This document shows, one piece after another, positions 1 to 8,175 of a stretch of 64,000 nucleotides of DNA. Both the position numbers and the translations under genes were made by a program. Below the pieces are notes generated by a model, which was given only the letters and a program-made list of their open reading frames with translations, was not told where the DNA came from and made no database searches. Every line of letters starts with the position of its first letter. Position 1 is the first letter of the stretch. The DNA comes from Streptomyces fungicidicus (GTDB lineage: Bacteria > Actinomycetota > Actinomycetes > Streptomycetales > Streptomycetaceae): assembly GCF_003665435.1 (NCBI RefSeq), contig NZ_CP023407.1, positions 3,658,001-3,722,000 on the forward strand, read 5' to 3'.

Positions 1-443
1 GGGTGTTCGGCCGTCTCGCCGCCGACCAGGGCGCATCCGGCCAGCACACAGCCCTCGGCGATGCCCTTGACGATCGCGGCGACGCGCTCGGGGTGGACCT
101 TGCCGACGCAGATGTAGTCGGTCATGAACAGCGGCTCGGCGCCGCACACCACGATGTCGTCCATGACCATGGCGACCAGGTCGTGGCCGATGGAGTCGTA
201 GACACCCATCCGGCGCGCGACGTCGACCTTGGTGCCGACGCCGTCCGTGGCGGAGGCGAGCAGCGGCCGCTCGTAATTCTTGAGGGCGGAGGCGTCGAAG
301 AGGCCGGCGAACCCGCCGAGGCCGCCGAGGACCTCGGGGCGGCGGGTCTTCCTCACCCATTCCTTCATCAGCTCGACGGCGCGGTCGCCCGCCTCGATGT
401 CGACGCCCGCCGCGGCGTAGCTGGCACCAGTGTTCTGGGACAT
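1..443 (-). CDS. purM: PurM, AIR synthetase (partial, 3' end outside window)
   Basis: Phosphoribosylformylglycinamidine cyclo-ligase makes AIR from FGAM with ATP in cytosolic purine synthesis. The ATG is at 441-443 and 147 codons are visible before the window edge. The product begins MSQNTGASYAAAGVDIEAGD, has the glycine-rich GGLGGFAGLFD at about residues 40-50, and the DGVGTK nucleotide-binding segment at 67-72. The hydrophobic MVMDDIVVCGAEPLF stretch typical of PurM follows. It lies 33 bp downstream of purF on the same strand, so co-transcription is likely. Nothing looks broken in the part seen. Confidence 0.97.
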   Translation of the reverse strand, partial: MSQNTGASYAAAGVDIEAGDRAVELMKEWVRKTRRPEVLGGLGGFAGLFDASALKNYERPLLASATDGVGTKVDVARRMGVYDSIGHDLVAMVMDDIVVCGAEPLFMTDYICVGKVHPERVAAIVKGIAEGCVLAGCALVGGETAEH

Positions 444-476
444 GACTGTGAGAGCTTTCGTGTCGTCCGTCAGGGC

Positions 477-2003
477 TTACGGGCGGCGGATCGCGTCGAC
501 CGCGGCCGGAGCGGCGGTGCCCGCGGCCAGCTCGGTCTCCAGGAGCTGCTTGCCGAGGAGCTCGGGGTCGGGCAGCTCCATCGGGTACTCGCCGTCGAAG
601 CAGGCGCGGCACAGGTTCGGCTTGGCGATGGTGGTCGCCTCGATCATGCCGTCGATGGAGATGTACGAGAGGGAGTCGGCTCCCAGCGAGGTGCCGATCT
701 CGTCGATGGTCATGCCGTTGGCGATCAGCTCGGCGCGGGTCGCGAAGTCGATGCCGAAGAAGCACGGCCACTTCACGGGCGGCGAGGAGATCCGGATGTG
801 GACCTCGGCGGCGCCCGCCTCGCGGAGCATGCGGACCAGGGCGCGCTGGGTGTTGCCGCGGACGATCGAGTCGTCGACCACGACCAGGCGCTTGCCCTTG
901 ATGACTTCCTTGAGCGGGTTCAGCTTCAGGCGGATGCCGAGCTGCCGGATGGTCTGCGACGGCTGGATGAACGTACGTCCGACGTACGCGTTCTTGACCA
1001 GGCCGGCGCCGAACGGGATGCCGGACGCCTCCGCGTAGCCGATGGCGGCCGGGGTGCCCGATTCCGGGGTCGCTATGACCAGGTCGGCGTCGACCGGGGC
1101 TTCCTTCGCCAGCTTGCGGCCCATCTCGACACGCGAGAGGTACACGTTCCGGCCGGCGATGTCGGTGTCCGGGCGGGCCAGGTACACGTACTCGAAGACA
1201 CAGCCCTTGGGCTTCGCTTCCGCGAATCGGGAGGTGCGAAGACCGTTCTGGTCGATGGCGACGAACTCGCCCGGCTCGATCTCGCGCACATAGCTCGCGC
1301 CGCAGATGTCGAGGGCGGCGGACTCGGAGGCGACGACCCAGCCGCGCTCCAGCCGGCCGAGGACCAGCGGGCGGATGCCCTGCGGGTCACGGGCCGCGTA
1401 CAGGGTGTTCTCGTCCATGAAAACGAGGCTGAAGGCGCCCCTGACCTTGGGCAGGACCGCGTGCGCGGCCTGCTCCACGGTCACCGGCTCGCCGTCGGCG
1501 GCGCGCTGGCCGGCCAGCAGGGCGGTGATCAGGTCGGTGTCGTTGGTGGCCGCGACCTTGGGCGCGCGGCCGTTCTCCTTGGGGAGTTCGGCGACCATGT
1601 CGGCGAGCTGCGCCGTGTTGACCAGGTTGCCGTTGTGGCCGAGCGCGATGGATCCGTGCGCGGTGGCGCGGAACGTCGGCTGGGCGTTCTCCCAGACGGA
1701 GGCGCCGGTGGTCGAGTAGCGGGCGTGTCCGACCGCGATATGACCCTGGAGCGAACCGAGAGAGGTCTCGTCGAAGACCTGGGAAACCAGGCCCATGTCC
1801 TTGAAGACGAGGATCTGGGAGCCGTTGCTGACCGCGATTCCCGCGGATTCCTGGCCCCGATGCTGGAGGGCGTAGAGCCCGAAGTACGTGAGCTTGGCGA
1901 CCTCTTCGCCCGGAGCCCAGACACCGAAGACGCCGCAAGCGTCCTGGGGGCCCTTCTCTCCGGGGAGCAGGTCGTGGTTGAGTCGTCCGTCACCACGTGG
2001 CAC
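477..2003 (-). CDS. purF: PurF, amidophosphoribosyltransferase
   Basis: This enzyme catalyses the committed step of purine synthesis, PRPP plus glutamine to phosphoribosylamine. The 508-residue product has a 22-residue propeptide followed by C23 in DACGVFG, the N-terminal nucleophile of the Ntn glutaminase domain. The PRPP-binding loop VVVDDSIVRG is at residues 374-383. Cysteines at 414, 465 and 468 plus one upstream in CVFEYVY match the 4Fe-4S ligands of the Bacillus-type enzyme. Length is normal for the family. It is followed by purM on the same strand. Confidence 0.98.
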   Translation of the reverse strand: MPRGDGRLNHDLLPGEKGPQDACGVFGVWAPGEEVAKLTYFGLYALQHRGQESAGIAVSNGSQILVFKDMGLVSQVFDETSLGSLQGHIAVGHARYSTTGASVWENAQPTFRATAHGSIALGHNGNLVNTAQLADMVAELPKENGRAPKVAATNDTDLITALLAGQRAADGEPVTVEQAAHAVLPKVRGAFSLVFMDENTLYAARDPQGIRPLVLGRLERGWVVASESAALDICGASYVREIEPGEFVAIDQNGLRTSRFAEAKPKGCVFEYVYLARPDTDIAGRNVYLSRVEMGRKLAKEAPVDADLVIATPESGTPAAIGYAEASGIPFGAGLVKNAYVGRTFIQPSQTIRQLGIRLKLNPLKEVIKGKRLVVVDDSIVRGNTQRALVRMLREAGAAEVHIRISSPPVKWPCFFGIDFATRAELIANGMTIDEIGTSLGADSLSYISIDGMIEATTIAKPNLCRACFDGEYPMELPDPELLGKQLLETELAAGTAAPAAVDAIRRP

Positions 2004-2065
2004 GCCTCCGAGTGTAGGCGAGGTCGACCACTGGTCCGAATGCGGGATGAGCCCTCAAAGCCGCA

Positions 2066-2857
2066 TCAGCGCTGTGCGACGGCCCGCACACTGGTTCCGT
2101 TTCCGCTGGTCAGCGTCAGGGTCCTGCCATCGATCTGGTAGTCCACCGTGCCGTTGAACAGCTTGGTCAGGGCCTTCTCGCCGTCCATGAGTGAGTCTTC
2201 GCACATCATGCGGGTCATGCCCGGCACGCCGAGGGTGATATGGCCGTCGCGCACCGTGGCGTCCGCGTTCACCTGGTTGCAGCCGAGGCTGCCGGCGACG
2301 GTGCCCTTCTCCTTGTCGAAGGTGAGGTGGGCGCGCTTGCCGAGGGCCGGGGTGGTGACCGTCCAGGTGGTGCCGTACAGCGGGCTGTCCTCGGTCCTGC
2401 TCAGACGCACGGTGTCGCCGGACTCGGTGGTGAGGGTGAGGCGGTCCTCGGTCACGTCGGCCGTGAGGGCGCCGTCGCCGAGGGTGCGGGCCACGGTGCT
2501 CTCGACCTCCATGACCTGCTCGGAGCAGGCCTTCTTCGTGCTCTCCCGGCCGCCGAACCGCACACGGTCGCCCTCGAAGGTGGCGCGGCCCCTGAACAGG
2601 TTGCAGCCGTAGCTGCCCTCGACGCCGCCGCTGTCGTCGACGGTGAGGTTCGCCCCGTCGGGGGCGCGGCGGGTGGTGCCGTCGACGGTGACGCTGTCGA
2701 GGGTCCAGCGGACACCCGCGAGGGGTTTCTCCGCCTTCGCGGTGCCGCTGCCGGCGCCCGCCTTCTCGCTGCCACAGGCCGCCGCGAGCGGGACGGCGAG
2801 CAGGGCGACTGCCGTCAGGGTCATGCGCTGCTTGTGCTTCTGCCTGTACATGCCCAT
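2066..2857 (-). CDS. META-domain (HslJ-like) lipoprotein
   Basis: Predicted exported lipoprotein of 263 residues. I start at the ATG at 2855-2857 (MGMYRQKHKQ) rather than an upstream one, because this puts a signal peptide at the N-terminus. A basic stretch, a hydrophobic core and the lipobox LAAAC with lipidated C28 follow in order. Two META/DUF306 repeats follow, each with a typical 'G..GCN' element (YGCNLF, LGCNQV). HslJ-type domains are linked to envelope stress and novobiocin tolerance in E. coli; the role here is unknown. It lies between purF and a mycothiol-dependent isomerase gene, all on the minus strand. Confidence 0.85.
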   Translation of the reverse strand: MGMYRQKHKQRMTLTAVALLAVPLAAACGSEKAGAGSGTAKAEKPLAGVRWTLDSVTVDGTTRRAPDGANLTVDDSGGVEGSYGCNLFRGRATFEGDRVRFGGRESTKKACSEQVMEVESTVARTLGDGALTADVTEDRLTLTTESGDTVRLSRTEDSPLYGTTWTVTTPALGKRAHLTFDKEKGTVAGSLGCNQVNADATVRDGHITLGVPGMTRMMCEDSLMDGEKALTKLFNGTVDYQIDGRTLTLTSGNGTSVRAVAQR

Positions 2858-2900
2858 TCGACGGGGACGGGGAGCAAGTGGTTCCCCTTGTGTTCCCGGC

Positions 2901-3698
2901 TCACCCCAGCAGTGGCAGCCAGGACCCGAGGTCCGCCCTCTCCCCACGGGCGCTCACCCGGGCGTCGGCCACGGCGTCCGCCCAGGCCGTCCGCCCGGCG
3001 GCCAGCCGGATCCAGGTCAGGGGGTCGGTCTCGACGACGTTCGGCGGAGTGCCGCGGGTGTGCCGGGGCCCCTCCACGCACTGCACGACCGCGTACGGCG
3101 GGATCCGTACCTCCGTGGAGCCGCCGGGCGCCTTCGCGGCGAGCGCGTCGGCCAGCAGCCGGACGCAGGCGGCGAGCGCCTGGCGGTCGAAGGGGATGCC
3201 GAGGCCGGGCACGGCGGCGTTCAGGTCGTCGGTGTGGACGACGAGCTCCACGGTGCGGGTGACCACGTAGTCGGCCAGCGGCAGCGCGCCCGCGCTGGTG
3301 GGGAGCAGCCGGCCGCCGGGACGGGTGTCGAGGCGGGCGGTGAAGCGCTGCTCGGCCTCCGCGAGGCGGGCGTCCAGGTCGGGGTGGTCCGCCGCGTGCC
3401 GGCGTGCGGTCGCGGCGATGGCGTCCGCGTCGGCGGCGATGGCGGACGGCCAGTCGAGCAGGTGCCCGTCCTGCCGCGCGGGCTCCGGCTCGTCGAGCAG
3501 CCGGTCCACCGCCGTGAGCGCCGTCCCGATGTGCGCCACCAGTTCCCGTACGGTCCAGTCGCCGAGCCGGGTGGGCAGGGCGAGCTGCTCCGGGGTGAGG
3601 GTGCGCACGGCCGCCCGTACGTTGCCGAACTGCGCCAGTACGGCGGCGCGGGTCCTGCCGGGATCGTAGGAACGGGTGCGCTTCTTGGCCGGTGGCAT
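2901..3698 (-). CDS. Maleylpyruvate isomerase-family mycothiol-dependent protein with SCP-like C-terminus
   Basis: The 265-residue product has an N-terminal DinB-like mycothiol-dependent maleylpyruvate isomerase domain (about residues 20-170). Within it WTVRELVAHIG holds a histidine in the usual metal-ligand place. A C-terminal sterol-carrier-like segment includes DPLTWIRLAAGRTAWADA. Such proteins use mycothiol, the actinobacterial thiol, as cofactor. The substrate cannot be read from sequence. In streptomycetes this gene is a regular neighbour of purL, so its position is conserved even though its reaction is not tied to purines. Confidence 0.8.
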   Translation of the reverse strand: MPPAKKRTRSYDPGRTRAAVLAQFGNVRAAVRTLTPEQLALPTRLGDWTVRELVAHIGTALTAVDRLLDEPEPARQDGHLLDWPSAIAADADAIAATARRHAADHPDLDARLAEAEQRFTARLDTRPGGRLLPTSAGALPLADYVVTRTVELVVHTDDLNAAVPGLGIPFDRQALAACVRLLADALAAKAPGGSTEVRIPPYAVVQCVEGPRHTRGTPPNVVETDPLTWIRLAAGRTAWADAVADARVSARGERADLGSWLPLLG

Positions 3699-3789
3699 GG
3701 CGGAAGCCTATGCGGCGGCGGGTGCGCCGAAGCCCCCGGCCGGCGGACCGGGCGGGGGCTTCGTCTCCGTGCGGGAGAGGGGCGGGGGA

Positions 3790-6048
3790 TCAGGCCAGCA
3801 GCGCCGGGATCGTGCCCTCGTGCACCTCGCGCAGTTCGGCGAGGGAGAGCGCGAACTCGCCCTGGACCTCGACCGTGTCGCCGTCGACGACTCCGACGCG
3901 GGTGGCCGGGAGGCCGCGCGCGCCGCACATGTCGTTGAAGCGGAGCTCCTCCGAGCGCGGCACGGCGACGACGGCGCGGCCGGCCGACTCGGAGAACAGG
4001 AAGGTGAAGGCGTCGAGCCCGTCCGGTACGACCAGCCGCGCGCCCTTCCGCCCGAGCAGCGCCGACTCGACGACCGCCTGGACCAGACCGCCGTCGGACA
4101 GGTCGTGCGCGGAGTCGATCATGCCGTCGCGGGAGGCGGAGATCAGGATCTCGGCGAGCAGCCGCTCCCGCTCGAGGTCGACCTTGGGCGGCAGGCCGCC
4201 GAGGTGGTCGTGGACGACCTGGGACCAGGCCGAGCCGCCGAACTCCTCACGGGTGTCGCCGAGGAGGTACAGCAGCTGGCCCTCCTCCTGGAAGGCGACC
4301 GGCGTGCGGCGGGCCACGTCGTCGATGACGCCGAGGACCGCGACGACCGGGGTCGGGTGGATGGCGGCCTCGCCCGTCTGGTTGTACAGGGAGACGTTGC
4401 CGCCGGTCACCGGGGTGCCGAGCTGCTGACAGCCGTCGGCCAGACCGCGGACGGCCTCGGCGAACTGCCACATGACCGCCGGGTCCTCGGGCGAGCCGAA
4501 GTTCAGGCAGTCGGAGACCGCGAGGGGCTTGGCGCCGGTGGTCGCCACGTTGCGGTAGGCCTCGGCGAGGGCCAGCTGGGCGCCCGTGTACGGGTCGAGC
4601 TTGGCGTACCGGCCGTTGCCGTCGGTGGCGATCGCGACACCGAGGCCGGACGCCTCGTCGATGCGGATCATGCCGGAGTCCTCCGGCTGCGCGAGCACGG
4701 TGTTGCCCTGCACGAAGTGGTCGTACTGCTGGGTGATCCACTGCTTGGACGCCTGGTTGGGCGAGCCCACCAGCTTCAGGACCTGGTCCTTCAGCTCCTC
4801 GGACGTCTCCGGGCGCGGCAGCTTGCCCGCGTCGTCCGCCTGGAGCGCGTCCTGCCAGGACGGGCGGGCGTACGGGCGCTCGTAGGTCGGGCCCTCGTGG
4901 GCGACGGTGCGCGGGTCCACGTCGACGATCTTGCCGCCGTGCCAGAAGATCTCCAGGCGGTCGCCGTCGGTCACCTCACCGATGACGGTGGCGATGACGT
5001 CCCACTTGTCGCAGATCTCGAGGAAGCGGTCGACCTTCTCCGGCTCCACGACCGCGCACATGCGCTCCTGCGACTCGCTCATGAGGATTTCCTCGGGAGA
5101 CAGGGTCGAGTCGCGCAGCGGGACGTCGTCCAGCGTCACCCGCATGCCGCCGGAGCCGTTGGAGGCCAGCTCGCTGGTCGCGCAGGACAGGCCCGCGGCT
5201 CCCAGGTCCTGGATGCCGACGACCAGCTTCTCCCGGAACGCCTCCAGGGTGCACTCGATGAGGAGCTTCTCCTGGAAGGGGTCGCCGACCTGGACGGCCG
5301 GGCGCTTGGAGGGCTTGGCGTCGTCGAAGGTCTCGCTGGCCAGGATCGACGCGCCGCCGATGCCGTCGCCGCCGGTGCGGGCCCCGTACAGGATGACCTT
5401 GTTGCCCGCGCCGGACGCCTTCGCGAGGTGGATGTCCTCGTGCCGCATGACGCCGATGGCACCGGCGTTGACCAGCGGATTGCCCTGGTAGCAGGCGTCG
5501 AAGACGACCTCGCCGCCGATGTTGGGCAGGCCCAGGCAGTTGCCGTAGCCGCCGATGCCGGCGACGACGCCGGGCAGCACGCGCTTGGTGTCGGGGTGGT
5601 CGGCCGCGCCGAAGCGGAGCGGGTCGACCACGGCGACCGGGCGGGCGCCCATCGCGATGATGTCGCGGACGATGCCGCCGACACCCGTGGCCGCGCCCTG
5701 GTAGGGCTCGACGTACGACGGGTGGTTGTGCGACTCGACCTTGAAGGTGACCGCGTAGCCCTGGCCGACGTCGACCACGCCGGCGTTCTCGCCGATGCCG
5801 ACGAGCAGGGCGTCGCTCTCCGGGGCCTTCTCGCCGAACTGGCGGAGGTGGACCTTGGAGGACTTGTACGAGCAGTGCTCGGACCACATCACCGAGTACA
5901 TGGCGAGCTCGGCGCCGGTCGGGCGGCGGCCGAGGATCTCCACCACCCGCTCGTACTCGTCCTTCTTCAGGCCCAGCTCGGCCCAGGGCAGCTCGACGTC
6001 GGGGGTCCCGGCCGCGTGCTCGACCGTGTCCAGAGGCGTCCGGCTCAT
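3790..6048 (-). CDS. purL: PurL, FGAM synthase large subunit (small type)
   Basis: The 752-residue phosphoribosylformylglycinamidine synthase subunit II turns FGAR into FGAM using ammonia from PurQ, with PurS as bridge. Features of the AIRS-type ATP enzyme fold are visible, including MYSVMWSEHCSYKSSKVHLR near residue 55, VGIGENAGVVDVG, and ESHNHPSYVEPYQGAATGVG. The length is that of the short, three-subunit form rather than the 1,300-residue enterobacterial fusion. Its start overlaps the end of purQ by 4 bp (ATGA), so translation is coupled. Confidence 0.98.
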   Translation of the reverse strand: MSRTPLDTVEHAAGTPDVELPWAELGLKKDEYERVVEILGRRPTGAELAMYSVMWSEHCSYKSSKVHLRQFGEKAPESDALLVGIGENAGVVDVGQGYAVTFKVESHNHPSYVEPYQGAATGVGGIVRDIIAMGARPVAVVDPLRFGAADHPDTKRVLPGVVAGIGGYGNCLGLPNIGGEVVFDACYQGNPLVNAGAIGVMRHEDIHLAKASGAGNKVILYGARTGGDGIGGASILASETFDDAKPSKRPAVQVGDPFQEKLLIECTLEAFREKLVVGIQDLGAAGLSCATSELASNGSGGMRVTLDDVPLRDSTLSPEEILMSESQERMCAVVEPEKVDRFLEICDKWDVIATVIGEVTDGDRLEIFWHGGKIVDVDPRTVAHEGPTYERPYARPSWQDALQADDAGKLPRPETSEELKDQVLKLVGSPNQASKQWITQQYDHFVQGNTVLAQPEDSGMIRIDEASGLGVAIATDGNGRYAKLDPYTGAQLALAEAYRNVATTGAKPLAVSDCLNFGSPEDPAVMWQFAEAVRGLADGCQQLGTPVTGGNVSLYNQTGEAAIHPTPVVAVLGVIDDVARRTPVAFQEEGQLLYLLGDTREEFGGSAWSQVVHDHLGGLPPKVDLERERLLAEILISASRDGMIDSAHDLSDGGLVQAVVESALLGRKGARLVVPDGLDAFTFLFSESAGRAVVAVPRSEELRFNDMCGARGLPATRVGVVDGDTVEVQGEFALSLAELREVHEGTIPALLA

Positions 6049-6725
6049 GCGTTGACCAGCTTCTTGAGGATCGAGGTGAAGAACGGGAGGCCGTCGGTGC
6101 GACCGGTGCCGATCAGCGACTCGACGGCGTGCTCGGGGTGCGGCATGAGGCCGACGACGTTGCCCGCGGCGTTGGTGATGCCGGCGATGTCGTTGAGCGA
6201 GCCGTTGGGGTTGACGTCCAGGTAGCGGAAGGCGACCCGGCCCTCGGCCTCCAGCTCGTCCAGCGTCCGCCGGTCGGCGACGTACCGGCCGTCCATGTTC
6301 TTCAGCGGGATGTGGATCTCCTGGCCGGCCGTGTAGTCGGTGGTCCAGGCGGTGTCCGCGTTCTCCACCCGCAGCTTCTGGTCGCGGCAGATGAAGTGCA
6401 GGTGGTCGTTGCCCAGCATGCCGCCGGGGAGCAGGTGCGCCTCGGTGAGGATCTGGAAGCCGTTGCAGATGCCGAGGACCGGGAGGCCGGCCTTGGCCTG
6501 CTCGATGACGGTGTCCATGACCGGCGAGAAGCGGGCGATGGCGCCGGCGCGCAGATAGTCGCCGTACGAGAAACCACCGCAGAGCACCACGGCGTCGACC
6601 TGCTTGAGGTCCTTGTCCTTGTGCCAGAGGGAGACGGGTTCGGCGCCCGCCACGCTGATCGCGCGCTGCGTGTCCCGGTCGTCCAGACTGCCGGGGAAAG
6701 TGACGACGCCAATACGAGCGGTCAC
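6045..6725 (-). CDS. purQ: PurQ, FGAM synthase glutaminase subunit
   Basis: Class I glutamine amidotransferase subunit (226 residues) that supplies ammonia to PurL. The nucleophile elbow LGICNGFQ places the catalytic cysteine at C87. The partner residues are in MPHPEH near the C-terminus, H196 and E198. VLCGGFSYGDYLRAG at 48-62 forms the oxyanion region. It overlaps purS upstream and purL downstream by 4 bp each, so purS-purQ-purL is a tightly coupled operon. Confidence 0.98.
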   Translation of the reverse strand: MTARIGVVTFPGSLDDRDTQRAISVAGAEPVSLWHKDKDLKQVDAVVLCGGFSYGDYLRAGAIARFSPVMDTVIEQAKAGLPVLGICNGFQILTEAHLLPGGMLGNDHLHFICRDQKLRVENADTAWTTDYTAGQEIHIPLKNMDGRYVADRRTLDELEAEGRVAFRYLDVNPNGSLNDIAGITNAAGNVVGLMPHPEHAVESLIGTGRTDGLPFFTSILKKLVNA

Positions 6726-6991
6726 TTCACGGCCTCCGCGACTTCCTCGACGCGCACGGTGAAGTCCTCGATCACGGTGTTGGCGAGGAAGGATTCCGCA
6801 AGATCGTGGATACGGGCGAGCGCGGCCTCGTCGACCGGCCCGTCAACTTCCAGTTCGAATCGCTTTCCCTGGCGGACGTCCGAGATCCCTTCGAAACCCA
6901 GTCGCGGCAGTGCGCGCTGCACCGCCTGGCCCTGGGGGTCGAGGATCTCCGGCTTGAGCATGACGTCGACTACGACGCGTGCCACTGGCAC
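6722..6991 (-). CDS. purS: PurS, FGAM synthase bridging subunit
   Basis: The 89-residue PurS protein joins PurL and PurQ in the FGAM synthase complex. It begins MPVARVVVDVMLKPEILDPQ and carries the family core GQAVQRALPRLGF and VRQGKRFELEV. It is the first gene of the purS-purQ-purL operon, overlapping purQ by 4 bp, and is divergent from lsrL across a 348-bp regulatory region. Length and motifs are standard. Confidence 0.97.
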   Translation of the reverse strand: MPVARVVVDVMLKPEILDPQGQAVQRALPRLGFEGISDVRQGKRFELEVDGPVDEAALARIHDLAESFLANTVIEDFTVRVEEVAEAVK

Positions 6992-7339
6992 TCCCGGTGT
7001 GTGGTGCTGAGCAGGTTCCTTCAGACTACCCGTACAAAATTTCTACGCGAGTAGAGTTGTAGGAATCTACGTGAGCGCGGTCACGATCCGGCCTCGCCGG
7101 GAGACTCCTGGGAAAAGATCCGGGAAAGATCCGCGTTCACTCGCACATCGCTATTGCGCCCCGGACACGCGGACAGATTTAGTCGGGCTTCACAATGCAA
7201 TGCCGGGCACTGTACAAATGAATTGTCATTAGCAGATACTTTGCCCGATTACAGGCGGACGGCCGACATCTCGGCGACGTCCCGGCACGTCGTCACGGAC
7301 GCGCCGGACGACAGGTGCCGCACGAAGGGACCGATATTC
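6992..7339. promoter_or_regulatory. Divergent purS/lsrL control region
   Basis: This 348-bp stretch has no gene. It is visibly richer in A and T than the coding DNA, especially around 7030-7070 and 7185-7250, and must hold the outward promoters of purS-purQ-purL and lsrL. A hyphenated palindrome TCTAC-GCGA-GTAGA lies at 7042-7055, and TCTACGCGAG recurs as TCTACGTGAG at 7066-7075, a 24-bp period. These are candidate operator sites. I cannot assign promoter hexamers with confidence; TTGTCA at 7223-7228 is one possible -35 for lsrL. Confidence 0.5.
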
Positions 7340-7657
7340 GTGGCGCAGAAGGTCGTAGTCACTCTCTTTGACGACATCGACGGCTCGGAAGCGGCGGAAA
7401 CGATCGCCTTCGGCCTTGACGGCAAGTCGTACGAGATCGACCTCAATGAAACCAACGCGGGCGAACTGCGGAAGGCGCTCGCGCCCTACGTGGACGCCGG
7501 ACGCAAGCGGTCACGCTCCGGCAAGGCGTACCGGCAGACGGAGGTCGCCCCCGACCCGGCCGCCGTGCGCGCCTGGGCGCAGGCGAACCGGATGGACGTG
7601 CCCGCGCGGGGACGGATCCCCAAGAAGGTCTACGAGGCGTTCGCGGCGGCGCAGTGA
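7340..7657 (+). CDS. lsrL: LsrL, Lsr2-family nucleoid-associated protein
   Basis: Small DNA-bridging H-NS analogue of 105 residues. I chose the GTG at 7340 because GAAGGGA sits 6 bp upstream and the product then begins VAQKVVVTLFDDIDGSEA, the canonical Lsr2 N-terminus (dimerisation domain). The C-terminal DNA-binding part is AVRAWAQANRMDVPARGRIP, with the RGR minor-groove hook at about residues 90-92. Streptomycetes carry two such proteins; the copy next to purS corresponds, from memory of S. coelicolor SCO4076, to LsrL rather than Lsr2. The AT-rich upstream region would suit autoregulation. Confidence 0.9.
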   Translation: MAQKVVVTLFDDIDGSEAAETIAFGLDGKSYEIDLNETNAGELRKALAPYVDAGRKRSRSGKAYRQTEVAPDPAAVRAWAQANRMDVPARGRIPKKVYEAFAAAQ

Positions 7658-7736
7658 GCCGGCCGCGCGACGGCCGCCGGGGCCGGTCGGGTGATCCGTG
7701 CCGACGGCCGGTCACCCGCCCCTCCCGGCAACCGAC

Positions 7737-7767
7737 TTGCGCAGCACCCCCGCTGATCAGCTAGAGT
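7737..7767 (+). promoter_or_regulatory. Candidate promoter of tRNA-Gly(TCC)
   Basis: TTGCGC at 7737-7742 and TAGAGT at 7762-7767 are separated by 19 bp and lie about 50 bp upstream of the tRNA. TAGAGT is close to the vegetative -10 box; the spacing is one or two bases longer than ideal. It was assigned by eye only. Confidence 0.4.
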
Positions 7768-7817
7768 CTGGAGCACGCCGAGGGGCGAGGCCGAAAGGCC
7801 CCGGCTCACGGAGACTT

Positions 7818-7889
7818 GCGGGTGTAGTTCAGTAGTAGAACATCCCCCTTCCAGGGGGAAGGCGCAGTGTGCAATTCCTGTCACCCGCT
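7818..7889 (+). tRNA. tRNA-Gly(TCC), structurally divergent
   Basis: The acceptor GCGGGTG (7818-7824) pairs with CACCCGC (7882-7888) and the discriminator is T7889, as expected for glycine identity. The anticodon stem TCCCC/GGGGA encloses loop CTTCCAG with anticodon TCC at 7850-7852. The D-loop reads AGTAGTA, so the invariant G18-G19 pair is lost. The T-loop reads TGCAATT instead of TTCRANY, and its stem pairs only if T7868 is bulged (GCAG.G with C.CTGT). CCA is not encoded. These losses predict weak elbow contacts and poor EF-Tu binding. tRNA-Gly(GCC) follows 80 bp downstream. Confidence 0.85.
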
Positions 7890-7969
7890 CCGCACCGCCG
7901 TACCGGGAACCCTTGTGGATCAGGTAGGCTGGTGCCCGCGCCGATCGGTGAGAGCCGGTCGGAGGCAAT

Positions 7970-8042
7970 GCGGACGTAGCTCAGTTGGTAGAGCGCAACC
8001 TTGCCAAGGTTGAGGTCGCGAGTTCGAGCCTCGTCGTCCGCT
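7970..8042 (+). tRNA. tRNA-Gly(GCC), copy 1
   Basis: Canonical cloverleaf. Acceptor GCGGACG (7970-7976) pairs with CGTCCGC (8035-8041), the discriminator is T, and the anticodon loop TTGCCAA contains GCC. The T-loop TTCGAGC is normal. TAGGCT at 7925-7930 could be a -10 box, or the gene may be co-transcribed with the tRNA-Gly just upstream. A strong terminator follows 11 bp after the gene. CCA is not encoded. Confidence 0.96.
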
Positions 8043-8052
8043 CGGGAAATGA

Positions 8053-8081
8053 GACCCCGGTCCCTCGGACCGGGGTCTTTT
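8053..8081 (+). terminator. Rho-independent terminator after tRNA-Gly copy 1
   Basis: An 11-bp perfect stem GACCCCGGTCC/GGACCGGGGTC (8053-8063 with 8067-8077) has a 3-base loop and runs straight into TTTT. It ends the tRNA transcript 95 bp before the ABC transporter start. Confidence 0.85.
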
Positions 8082-8175
8082 CGTGTGCCGTGCGAGCACC
8101 CCGTCTGACATATGTCATGCCCCGCGATGACAGCGCGCACTGCCCCGGCGCCCCGGCCGCCGGGATGCTCGGAGC

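Noticed and set aside
3676..6225. Long plus-strand open frame opposite purL
   Set aside because: Antisense shadow caused by high GC codon bias; its translation is Val/Asp/Gly/Arg-rich without any domain, while purL is unmistakable.
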